Part shown: positions 60,001 to 64,000 of the stretch, piece after piece
Layout: every line of letters starts with the position of its first letter
How positions within the stretch are numbered: position 1 is the stretch's first letter
Assembly (NCBI RefSeq): GCF_002116635.1
Contig: NZ_LQPW01000173.1
Span: 31,711-95,710, forward strand
Reading direction: 5' to 3'
Source: Mycobacterium szulgai
GTDB lineage: Bacteria > Actinomycetota > Actinomycetes > Mycobacteriales > Mycobacteriaceae
Length of the DNA: 64,000 nucleotides
Made by a program: the position numbers and the translations under genes
Notes under the pieces: generated by a model
What the model was told of the DNA's origin: nothing
The model's input: only the letters and a program-made list of their open reading frames with translations
Databases searched by the model: none

Positions 60001-63000
60001 ACCGCCCACCTGCAAGCCGTCGACCAAGCGCGGGTGACCCGCACGAGTTTGACCCCAATCAGCACCGAATACGGCCTAGCGCTGTTCGATACAGCGCTGG
60101 CGCAACACGAACCGAACTTGGTACTGGCACCGCTGAACCCGCGCGCAGTGGACCGGCTGGCCCGCACCAACACCTTGCCCCCGATCCTGTCCGCGCTGAC
60201 CACCACCCGACCTCACGCCGCCACCACCAGCGCCACCGCCAGCACCCTGGCCACCCGGCTCGCCAGCCAAACCCCCGATCAGCAACGAGCCACCGTCACA
60301 GCTGTAGTCGTCAGCATTACCGCTACCGTGCTGGCCCACCCGGACCCGGCCAGCCTCAACCCCGAACGACCGTTCAAAGACCTCGGCATCGACTCGCTGA
60401 CCGCCCTGGAACTACGCAACGCCCTGACCCAACACAGCGGCCTGACCCTGCCCTCCACCCTGGTCTTCGACCACCCCACCCCCGCCGCCCTCGCCGACTA
60501 TCTACTCACCCAACTCAGCGATACCTCCGAGGCCGTGATTCCGGTTCGCACCCTGGCGGCCCCTGCGGTCGATGACCCAATCGTGGTGGTAGGCATGGCA
60601 TGTCGCTTTCCCGGCGGCGTGGACTCCCCCGCCGCGCTATGGGACGTCGTCAGCAGCGGAACCGACACCATGGGCGGCTTCCCCACCGACCGCGGCTGGA
60701 ACCTGGCCGAGCTGTTTGACCCCGACCCCGACGCGATCGGCAAGACCTACACCAACCACGGAGCCTTCCTGCCCGGCGCCGCCGAATTCGACGCCGAATT
60801 CTTCGGCATCTCCGCCCGAGAAGCTCAAGCCATTGGCCCCCAACAACGACTGCTCTTGGAGATCTGTTGGGAGGCACTGGAAACCGCCGGGATCGACCCA
60901 ACGGAGTTGGCCGGCACTGACACCGGAGTGTTCGCCGGAACCTGGACACAACCCTACGGCGATTCGACGTCTGCCGGGGTCGAGGGCTACGCGATGACCG
61001 GCACTGCCACCAGCATGGCCTCAGGCCGGGTGGCCTATCACTTGGGATTGCAAGGCCCCGCGATCACGGTGGACACCGCGTGTTCCTCGTCCTTGGTGGC
61101 TACCCATCTGGCATGTCAATCCCTGCGCAACGGCGAATCCAGTCTGGCGCTCGCCGGCGGCTCGACCATCATGACCACACCGTTCATCTTCACCGAGTTC
61201 GCCCGCCAACGCGGACTCGCTAGCGATGGGCGGTGTAAAGCATTCGCCGCCGCCGCCGACGGCACCGGCTGGGGCGAAGGCGCCGGCGTAATCGTGCTCG
61301 AACGGCTCAGCGACGCACGCCGCCACCACCATCAAGTACTGGCCGTCATCGCAGGCTCAGCAATCAACCAAGACGGCGCCTCCAACGGGCTCACCGCCCC
61401 CAACGGCCCAGCGCAGCAACGGGTCATCACTCAAGCCGTCGCCAACGCCGGGATCAAGCTCGACCAAGTCGACGTGGTCGAGGCCCACGGGACCGGCACC
61501 AGGTTGGGCGATCCGATCGAAGCCGGCGCACTGATCGCCACCTACGGCGCACACCGCGATCCGGATCACCCCCTATGGCTGGGCTCCATCAAATCCAACC
61601 TCGGCCATACCCAAGCCGCCGCCGGAATGGCCGGCCTGATCAAAATGATCACCGCCTTACAACACGACGTGCTGCCGCCCACCCTGCACGTCGACCGTCC
61701 CAGCCCGCACGTCGACTGGTCAGCCCGCACGGTGCGGCTGCTCACCGAACCCACCAGCTGGCCGGTGACCGACCACCCACGAACCGCGGCGGTGTCCTCC
61801 TTCGGGATCAGCGGCACCAACGCCCACGTCATCATCCAACAACCCCCAGCCCCACCACCTATCCCGGCAACCACTCCCAAAGATGAACCGCTGCTGCGGA
61901 TATGGCCGATCTCCGCGCACACACCGGCAGCGCTTGCCGCACAAGCCGATCGCCTCCACCAACACCTGAGCGCACACCCCGACCTCGACCTGACCGAGGT
62001 CGCCTACAGCCTGGCCACCACCCGCACCCACCACCCCTACCGCGCCGCGATCACCACACCGGCCACCGACGACGCCCGCACGCAATTACTCGCCGGCCTC
62101 CACGCCCTACACACCGGCACCCCCCACCCCAACCTGACCCAGCACCACCTCGGCCAGTCCAACGGCAAACTCGTGTTCGTCCTACCCGGCCAAGGCGGGC
62201 AACACCCCGCCATGGGCCTCGAGCTCTACACCCATCACCGCGTCTTCGCACGCACCGTTGATGACTGCGACCAGGCGCTACGGCCCTACACCGGCTGGTC
62301 AGTACGCGATCTCATCTGCCAAGACGGCGCAATACCCTCGCTGGACCGAGCCGATGTAGTCCAGCCCGTTCTGTTCACGATGATGGTCTCGCTGGCCGAA
62401 ACACTGCGGGGCTACGGCATTGCGCCCGACGCCGTCATCGGACACTCCCAAGGAGAAATCGCCGCCGCCTACATCGCCGGCGCCCTCTCACTCGAAGACG
62501 CCGCCAAGATCGCGGCGCTGCGCAGCACGACTCTGGCGCGTCTATCCGGTACCGGCGCTATGGCCTCGGTTCTGCTGCCGGCACAGGACCTGCAGCCACG
62601 ACTACAGGACTACGGCCAACAACTAAGCATCGCCGCGATCAACGGACCCACCCACACCATCGTCAGCGGCGATCCCGCCGCGATGGAACAGTTCGTCAAG
62701 ACCTGCGAACACGACGGCATCCAGATCCGGCCTATCGCAGTCGATTACGCGTCCCACTCAGCCCACGTCGAACAACTCCGCGAACAGCTCCTACACGAAC
62801 TGGCCGACCTCACCCCCGATCCCGCGCGCATCCGGCTGTATTCCACAGTGCAAAGCGCCCTTTCGGACCAGCCACTAGACACCACCACCATGACCGCCGA
62901 CTACTGGTACCACAACCTGCGCCAGCCAGTCCGCTTCCATGACTGCGTGGCGGGCCTCCTGTCCCAGGGTCCACATACCTTCCTCGAGTTGTCCCCGCAC

Positions 63001-64000
63001 CCGGTGCTGGCCCCGGCGATCACTGACACTTTGGCCCAACCCGGCCTACCCACCGGTTCAGCGGTGATCACCACCTTGCACCGCGACCGCCCCGACCTCG
63101 ACACCCTGACCAGCGCGCTGGCCCAACTACACACCCACGGCCACAGCCCCACCTGGACCACCCTCTACCCCCATACCCACACCACCGCGCTACCCACCTA
63201 CCCCTTCCAACACCACCGCTACTGGCTGACCCCCACCACCGGCACCGACGTCAGCGCCGCCGGACTCGACCGCCCCGACCACCCCCTACTCGGCGCCATC
63301 ACCCACCTCGCCGACCAAGACCAAATCGTGGTCTCCGGACGACTCACACTCACCACCCAACCATGGCTAACCGGCCACCAAGTCAACGACCAAATCGTCT
63401 TCCCCGCCACCGGATTCATCGAACTGGTCCTACACGCCGGCCACCACGCCCACAGCCCCGTCATCGACGAACTCGTCCTGCACACCCCCCTGGTGCTCTC
63501 CGACCACGCACCCACCGACCTCCAAATCACCATCCACCCCCCCAACGACACCACCCAACGCCCCTTCACCGTGCACGCCCGCACCAACACCGACCACCCC
63601 GACACCAGCTGGACCCTGCACGCCACCCACGGCCTCAGCGACTACCAACCCCACTACCAAGGGGTCCGCGCCCTGGGCCAACACCCCACCAACCCCGACC
63701 TCGTCTACGCCGAAATCGCCCTGCCCGCCGACACCGACATCACCGGCTACGGCATCCACCCCGCCCTACTCGACGCCGCCCTCCAACCCCTAGCCACCCT
63801 GGGCCAATCCGACCCCACCGGCCCACGACTACCCTTCGCCCTCACCGGAATCACCCTGCACGCCACCACCGCCACCCACCTCCACGTCCACCTCACCCGC
63901 ACCCACCCCGACACCTACACCCTGCACGCCAGCGACCCCACCGGCGCTCCCGTCATCACCGTCACCACGGTGACGCTGCGCACCGTGCCCGATTCCCTTC
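45022..64000 (+). CDS. Modular type I polyketide synthase (partial, runs off the right edge)
   Basis: One uninterrupted frame of more than 6,300 codons; catalytic motifs at 45565, 48661, 54850 and 61081 are all in the same phase. It has a loading module (KSQ-AT-ACP), two complete modules KS-AT-DH-ER-KR-ACP, and KS-AT-DH of a third module at the edge. The start is uncertain: GTG 45022 has no clear ribosome binding site, and TTG 45046 is only 2 nt from GGAG. Domain structure predicts a propionyl starter extended by malonyl, methylmalonyl and methylmalonyl units, with full reduction in modules 1 and 2. It resembles Pks12- or mycolactone-type enzymes in repeat structure, but the product is unknown. 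Confidence 0.93.
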   Translation, partial: MQASEEGALDIAGHAGEIAIIGMSCRVSGASNPIEFWRLISQEQSSVSGNSAYERRLSRVASGSDPQALAFGACLEDALGFDAAFFGISGSEAEHMDPQQRLALELAWAALEDAGIIPDDIAGSSVGLFVGAMRDDFAALMSSNPAAPTARTALGSLRSVIAGRISHFFGFSGPSLVVDTGQSSSLAAISLAMDSLRKGDCELALAGGVHLNLDPYAARSLAELGVLSPDGICRPFDERANGYVRGEGGGFVVLKRLSSAVQQNDRIYCQLLGGAVVNEGVRPGLITPDVEAHTSLLRAALAAASVDPSVVGYVETHGTGTPAGDAAEVESIISTYCGPDSRESAPLIIGSVKPNVGHLEAAAGVIGVIRAALALKHGVLPPTLNFESPNAALAPFVSRVQVLAHASQWTQGPFPRTAAVSSFGISGTNAHLILRQALPAPASSAAQDLPVGDGSSVSSDIPLRLWPVSARTPTALAAYADRFCQFLAHHHEVDLTDLAYSLATTRTQHPYRAVLSAAALSENPRRDLLAGLEALSSNAFHPYLVQHQVSPHDTKVVFVFPGQGAQYPAMGAALYQQHSVFAAAVDACDQALSPITDWSVREVITTQPGAAGLDRVDVIQPVLFTVMVSLAQTLISYGVTPDVVIGHSQGEIAAAYIAGVLSLDDAAKVVALRSRALLQLSGAGAMASVLLPAEQVQTRLRPWAGRLSVAAINGPTQTVISGAPEAVEQFIANCQDDNIQIRPLAVDYASHGAQVESLREQLSAEFAGLSPQLGHIPLYSTVEGALSADPLDTTTMDADYWYRNLRQPVRLADTVAALLATGEHTFVELSAHPVLAPAISDTVIAHERSGSTVITTLHRDQPDVDALTTAVARLHSLGHRLDWRALYPRGRSIELPTYPFQHRRYWHTAHPLPAEIASAQPDTTDERTTIAISAALTTQLAGQTLDQQRATVTTLVLTATAAVLARSDPTAINPTTAFKDLGVDSVVALDLRDALTQHSGMTLPSTLVFDHPTPTALAGYLLNRLTDTADTSIPVRALAAPAVDDPVVVVGMACRFPGGVDSPAAMWEAVSSGADAIGGFPTDRGWNLAELFDPDPEAVGKTYTSHGAFLPNAADFDAEFFGISAREAPAIDPQQRLLLEVCWEALETAGIDPAGLAGTDAGVFAGTWTQPYGDANSDGADGYALTGGATSVASGRVAYALGLQGPAITVDTACSSSLVAIHLACQSLRSGESSVALAGGVTVMTTPVIFTEFARQRGLAADGRCKAFAAAADGTGWGEGAGVVVLERLSDARRHHHPVLAVIAGSAVNQDGASNGLTAPNGLAQQRVIRQAVANAGIELDQVDVVEAHGTGTRLGDPIEAGALIATYGAHHNPYHPLWLGSIKSNLGHTQAAAGIAGLIKMITALQHDVLPPTLHVDQPSPHVDWSAGNVRLLTEPIDWPITDHPKTAAVSSFGISGTNAHVIVQQPPTPPPLPAATPKEEPPLRIWPISARTPAALAAQAERLHHHLSEHPDTDLTQVAYSLATTRTHHPYRAAITTATTDDARTQLLAGLHALHTGTPHPNLTQHHLTHQAGKLVFVLPGQGAQYPAMGADLYQHHRVFADAFDRVCAAFDAHLEMPLGDVVFADPDSPLAELLTQTAYAQPALFAFGVAMHAVFTQVGICPDVLVGHSIGELTAAYLAEVFSLEDAAILISARGRLMQACAPGAMLAVQTSPDDLATLLADYPDSAIAAINSPTSIVVAGPFADIDQLREQCSSQGYKTTPLAVSHAFHSPAMDPALAEFEAVAAGLDLGPPRLPVVSNLTGQLASTDQLNSPNYWAQHLRHTVRFADGVAGLLATGDHTFLELSPHPALAPALSETGAGSVIASVRRDRSSLDSLGAAIARLHTCGHSPTWSALYPDTPTVALPTYPFQHRRYWLTPATSADVGAAGLHRVDHPLLGAITTVADQDQTLISGRLSISTQGWLGEHRVGGAVVFPATGFLDLVLYAGGHVGCPGVDELVLHTPLVLVDEHSTDLQLTVHPVSESGRRSVTVHARASGEQHDSSWVLHASGSLSAEQVPVPAPSPVAEVEGIDVAGFYDELAGAGLQYGPRFQGVVGVGRDPADPDTVYAEIALPADTDIAGYTVHPALLDAALHPLLTLDGPISGPRVPFALTGITLHAAAATHLYVRATRTTPDTYTVHATDPTGAPVITISALSLRALPEAPAPTISASTRGSVFSLDWPALPGADFPRADVSPTWALVAADPGQLAFGLRHGLIHPDLGHLDLDHTDVVIWALPFSEAFEHDVLERVHTLTQQVLAQLQCWLARPDSNETPLVILTRHAVATSVHDRAPDLAHAAAWALIHTTQNEHPGRISLIDTSPAGDEGLLITVLAALGHSLSEPQLALRHNSIHTPRLTSATGLTPPPDADWQLGITGKGDLSNLALVPTQRPGLASGQIRVAIRAAGLNFHDVVVAVGAISDVGMGAEAAGVVVEVAEDVSTLCRGDAVMGLFPNNAFAPTAVTDHRMVMPIPAGMSFAQAASVPVAFSTAYIALVELGGLCAGQRVLIHAGAGGVGQAAIQIANHLGAQVFSTAHPNKQHILQDLGVPPGQIASSRTLDFLDAFNEATDRQGVDVVLNSLAGEFVDASLQLLPRGGSFIEIGKTDIRAPGQIAQAYPGVTYQAYDLQRAEPEDLNRAWATLTELFSAGILEPLPTTSYGLLHARDAFRDMSQARHTGKIVLIPPTAWDVEGTVLISGGTGMLGGLLAEHLVTAYGIKHLLLVSRGGAAAAGADELAQRLNALGAHVAITACDTSSPAELAAVLDSIPDTHPLSAVIHAAGVLDDAVVTELTAMQLDSVLAAKADAAWHLHRLTADQDLAAFVLFSSAAATLGNPGQANYAAANAVLDALAHHRHRHLLPATSLAWGYWHTPSGMTAHLQTVDQARVTRTSLTPISTEHGLTLFDTALAHHQPNQVLTPLNPRALDRLARNNTLPPILSALTTTRPHAATATAGTLTAQLATQTPDQQRHTLTALVLTTTAAVLAHPDPASLNPDRPFKDLGIDSLTALELRNTLAPHTGLTLPSTLVFDHPSPTAIADYLLTQLTDTVETSTPVRALAARAVDDLIVVVGMACRFPGGVNSPAALWDVVSSGTDAMGSFPTDRGWNLAELFDPDPDAVGKTYASFGAFLPDAAEFDADFFGISAREAQAIGPQQRNFLEVCWEALETAGIDPAGLVGTNTGVFAGTWTQPYGDPASVGVEGYALTGTAISMASGRVAYHLGLQGPAITVDTACSSSLVATHLACQSLRNGESSLALAGGSTIMTTPFIFTEFARQRGLAADGRCKAFAAAADGTGWGEGAGVVVLERLSDARRHHHPVLAVIAGSAVNQDGASNGLTAPNGLAQQRVIRQAVANAGIELDQVDVVEAHGTGTRLGDPIEAGALIATYGAHHNPYHPLWLGSIKSNLGHTQAAAGIAGLIKMITALQHDVLPPTLHVDQPSPHVDWSAGNVRLLTEPIDWPITDHPKTAAVSSFGISGTNAHVIVQQPPTPPPLPAATPKEEPPLRIWPISARTPAALAAQAERLHHHLSEHPDTDLTQVAYSLATTRTHHPYRAAITTATTDDARTQLLAGLHALHTGTPHPNLTQHHLTHQAGKLVFVLPGQGGQHPAMGTQLYRRHRAFADAIDACDQALRPWTDWSVREVVCHDPAAPSLSRVDVVQPMLFAIAVSLAEVLRGYGIVPDAVIGHSQGEIAAAYIAGALSLEHAAKIVALRSQALAALAGTGAMASVLMPPQDLQPRLHQWGNALSVAAVNGPTHTVISGDPDAMEQFIDTCTRDGIQIRPIAVDYASHSAHVEQLRGQLLHELADLTPDPARIRLYSTVHSALSADPLDTTAMTADYWYRNLREPVRFGDRVAMLLAAGEHTFVELSPHPVLAPAITDILAGIPERTASAVINTSHRDRPDVDTLANALGQLHTQGHSPVWSIVYPQARAVALPTYPFQHRRYWLTPATTADVGAAGLHRPEHPLLGAITTVADQDQTLISGRLSASTQGWLADHRVGGAVVFPATGFLDLVLHAGGQVGCPGVDELVLHTPLVLVDEHSTDVQIAVHPVGETGRRAVTVHARSSVEQHDSTWVLHASASLSAEQIPTPAPWPVGVVEAIDVGSFYDELAGLGLGYGPVFQGVVGVGRDPADPDTVYAEIVLPATTDIAGYTVHPALLDAALHPLVCWDGPDADSAGPRVPFALTGVTLYADAATHLYVRATRTGSDTYTVQASDPCGAPVITISALSLRALPDTPVPTSSAATTRGSVFFLDWPALPADTVAEAAVSPAWGLVAANPDHLAPGLRQAPIYPDLSHPDLGDTDVVIWALPIAESGHDSVAAVHALTREVLTQLQSWLARPEALGTALVVVTRHAVATSVHDRAPDLAHAAAWALIHCTQNEHPGRISLVDTTPTADEGVLISVLAALGHTLTEPQLALRHSSIHIPRLSATTCLTPPAGSDWQLGTTGKGDLSNLALVPTEPIVLAAGQIRVAIRAAGLNFHDVVVAVGAISDVGMGAEAAGVVLEVADDVHSLRRGDAVMGLFPNNAFAPTAVTDHRMVMPIPTGMSFEQAASVPVAFSTAYIALVELGGLRAGQRVLIQAGAGGVGQAAIQIANHLGAQVFSTAHPNKQHILTDLGIAREQIASSRTLEFLDAFTAATDHQGVDVVLNSLAGDFVDASLQLLPRGGAFIEIGKTDIRVADEIADAHPGVTYHAYDLQLAGPQDLHHAWTTLTDLFTTHILAPLPTTSYGLLHAPQAFRDMSQARHTGKIVLIPPTEPDPDGTVLITGGTGMLGGIFAEHLITKHGIKHLLLVSRQGAAAPGAEELAQRLTELGAQVTITACDTSNPTELATLLDSIPTQHRLTAVIHAAGVLDDAVVTELTETQLDTVLAAKADAAWHLHQLTATQDLTAFVLFSSAAATLGNPGQANYAAANAVLDALAHHRHRHQLPATSLAWGYWHTPSGMTAHLQAVDQARVTRTSLTPISTEYGLALFDTALAQHEPNLVLAPLNPRAVDRLARTNTLPPILSALTTTRPHAATTSATASTLATRLASQTPDQQRATVTAVVVSITATVLAHPDPASLNPERPFKDLGIDSLTALELRNALTQHSGLTLPSTLVFDHPTPAALADYLLTQLSDTSEAVIPVRTLAAPAVDDPIVVVGMACRFPGGVDSPAALWDVVSSGTDTMGGFPTDRGWNLAELFDPDPDAIGKTYTNHGAFLPGAAEFDAEFFGISAREAQAIGPQQRLLLEICWEALETAGIDPTELAGTDTGVFAGTWTQPYGDSTSAGVEGYAMTGTATSMASGRVAYHLGLQGPAITVDTACSSSLVATHLACQSLRNGESSLALAGGSTIMTTPFIFTEFARQRGLASDGRCKAFAAAADGTGWGEGAGVIVLERLSDARRHHHQVLAVIAGSAINQDGASNGLTAPNGPAQQRVITQAVANAGIKLDQVDVVEAHGTGTRLGDPIEAGALIATYGAHRDPDHPLWLGSIKSNLGHTQAAAGMAGLIKMITALQHDVLPPTLHVDRPSPHVDWSARTVRLLTEPTSWPVTDHPRTAAVSSFGISGTNAHVIIQQPPAPPPIPATTPKDEPLLRIWPISAHTPAALAAQADRLHQHLSAHPDLDLTEVAYSLATTRTHHPYRAAITTPATDDARTQLLAGLHALHTGTPHPNLTQHHLGQSNGKLVFVLPGQGGQHPAMGLELYTHHRVFARTVDDCDQALRPYTGWSVRDLICQDGAIPSLDRADVVQPVLFTMMVSLAETLRGYGIAPDAVIGHSQGEIAAAYIAGALSLEDAAKIAALRSTTLARLSGTGAMASVLLPAQDLQPRLQDYGQQLSIAAINGPTHTIVSGDPAAMEQFVKTCEHDGIQIRPIAVDYASHSAHVEQLREQLLHELADLTPDPARIRLYSTVQSALSDQPLDTTTMTADYWYHNLRQPVRFHDCVAGLLSQGPHTFLELSPHPVLAPAITDTLAQPGLPTGSAVITTLHRDRPDLDTLTSALAQLHTHGHSPTWTTLYPHTHTTALPTYPFQHHRYWLTPTTGTDVSAAGLDRPDHPLLGAITHLADQDQIVVSGRLTLTTQPWLTGHQVNDQIVFPATGFIELVLHAGHHAHSPVIDELVLHTPLVLSDHAPTDLQITIHPPNDTTQRPFTVHARTNTDHPDTSWTLHATHGLSDYQPHYQGVRALGQHPTNPDLVYAEIALPADTDITGYGIHPALLDAALQPLATLGQSDPTGPRLPFALTGITLHATTATHLHVHLTRTHPDTYTLHASDPTGAPVITVTTVTLRTVPDSL
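45070..48110 (+). other. PKS loading module KSQ-AT-ACP
   Basis: KSQ: VDTGQSSSL, with the active-site Cys codon replaced by CAG (45565-45567, residue 182), while the His motifs VETHGTGTPAGD and KPNVGHLEAAAG remain. AT (about 46690-47700): GHSQGE and VDYASHG, the methylmalonyl signature. ACP (about 47800-48080): DLGVDSVVAL, with the phosphopantetheine Ser in DSV rather than the usual DSL. Confidence 0.88.
48150..54295 (+). other. PKS module 1: KS-AT(malonyl)-DH-ER-KR-ACP
   Basis: KS with VDTACSSSL (Cys codon 48661-48663). AT (about 49750-50760) with GHSIGE and SHAFHS, the malonyl signature. DH with HRVGGAVVFP (about 50930). ER with HAGAGGVGQAAIQIA (about 52678). KR with SGGTGMLGG (about 53240), LDD (B-type) and the catalytic SS...Y...N segment. 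ACP with DLGIDSLTAL (about 54155). All domains look active. Confidence 0.88.
48766..49751 (+). repeat. 986-bp exact repeat, copy 1 (KS1 C-terminal part to AT1)
   Basis: Base-for-base identical to 54955-55940 (offset 6189 bp). It covers the second half of the KS and the KS-AT linker; sequence diverges at once on both sides. Copy in module 3 is similar but not identical. Confidence 0.95.
54345..60520 (+). other. PKS module 2: KS-AT(methylmalonyl)-DH-ER-KR-ACP
   Basis: KS with VDTACSSSL (Cys codon 54850-54852). AT (about 55940-56960) with GHSQGE and VDYASH. DH with HRVGGAVVFP (about 57148). ER with QAGAGGVGQAAIQIA (about 58908). KR with TGGTGMLGG (about 59465) and LDD. ACP with DLGIDSLTAL (about 60383). 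All apparently active. Confidence 0.88.
54955..55940 (+). repeat. 986-bp exact repeat, copy 2 (KS2 C-terminal part to AT2)
   Basis: Second copy of the block at 48766-49751. The identity stops exactly at the start of the AT domains, which differ in substrate type (malonyl versus methylmalonyl). Confidence 0.95.
60580..64000 (+). other. PKS module 3 (partial): KS-AT(methylmalonyl)-DH
   Basis: KS with VDTACSSSL (Cys codon 61081-61083). AT (about 62170-63220) with GHSQGE and VDYASH. DH from about 63270; HQVNDQIVFP fits HxxxGxxxxP except that Asp replaces the Gly, so activity is uncertain. The window ends inside or just after the DH. Confidence 0.82.

Overview
The window is chromosomal DNA of a high-GC actinobacterium, almost certainly a slow-growing Mycobacterium. 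The evidence is the block murA-rrs, the mycobacterial ATP synthase operon with its fused b-delta subunit (atpFH), the argS-lysA-hom-thrC-thrB-rho-rpmE-prfA-prmC-wecA order known from M. tuberculosis (here on the minus strand), a secreted AroQ-gamma chorismate mutase, ESX/WXG-type proteins and a PE/PecA-like fragment. The species cannot be fixed from the sequence alone.

Region 1 (1-24.5 kb) is conserved core, almost all on the minus strand. It holds the 5' part of 16S rRNA with its leader and promoter, murA (Asp117 in place of the catalytic Cys), a divergent cobalamin adenosyltransferase-VOC pair, a DUF2550 membrane protein, atpC-D-G-A-FH-F-E-B plus an AtpI-like gene, wecA, a Sua5/YrdC protein, prmC, prfA, rpmE, rho, thrB, thrC, hom, lysA and argS. 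Several genes overlap by about 4 nt, which suggests translational coupling.

Region 2 (24.64-35.31 kb) is an integrated element of about 10.6 kb in a tRNA-Arg(CCG) gene. A 50-bp att repeat bounds it (24670-24719 and 35260-35309). It has a tyrosine integrase, a divergent excisionase-type HTH gene, a putative replication gene that contains palindromic iteron-like sites, a run of small coupled genes, a GIY-YIG protein, a second HTH protein and a short head-gene set (protease, decoration protein, HK97-type capsid, scaffold-like protein). I see no portal, large terminase, tail or lysis gene, so it looks like a phage satellite or a reduced prophage of the phiRv1/phiRv2 kind. Two intergenic arrays of degenerate GGCNN pentamers, a tRNA-like fold without an anticodon arm, and three CATATG-centred palindromes are unexplained.

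Region 3 (35.3-45 kb) is accessory DNA: chorismate mutase, a PecA-type fragment, a three-gene ESX-substrate-like cassette, about 1.5 kb of decayed sequence with a transposase relic, a visibly AT-richer cassette (short coupled ORF, an unrecognised 194-aa protein, and a radical SAM enzyme), a methyltransferase pseudogene with two lesions, and a class I aminotransferase.

Region 4 (45.0 kb to the right edge) is a single very large modular type I polyketide synthase that runs out of the window. It has a KSQ loading module (Cys to Gln) with a methylmalonyl-type AT, two fully reducing extension modules (malonyl then methylmalonyl), and the start of a third (methylmalonyl). Modules 1 and 2 share a 986-bp block that is identical base for base. 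The radical SAM cassette and the GGCNN-array element are the best candidates for undescribed biology.
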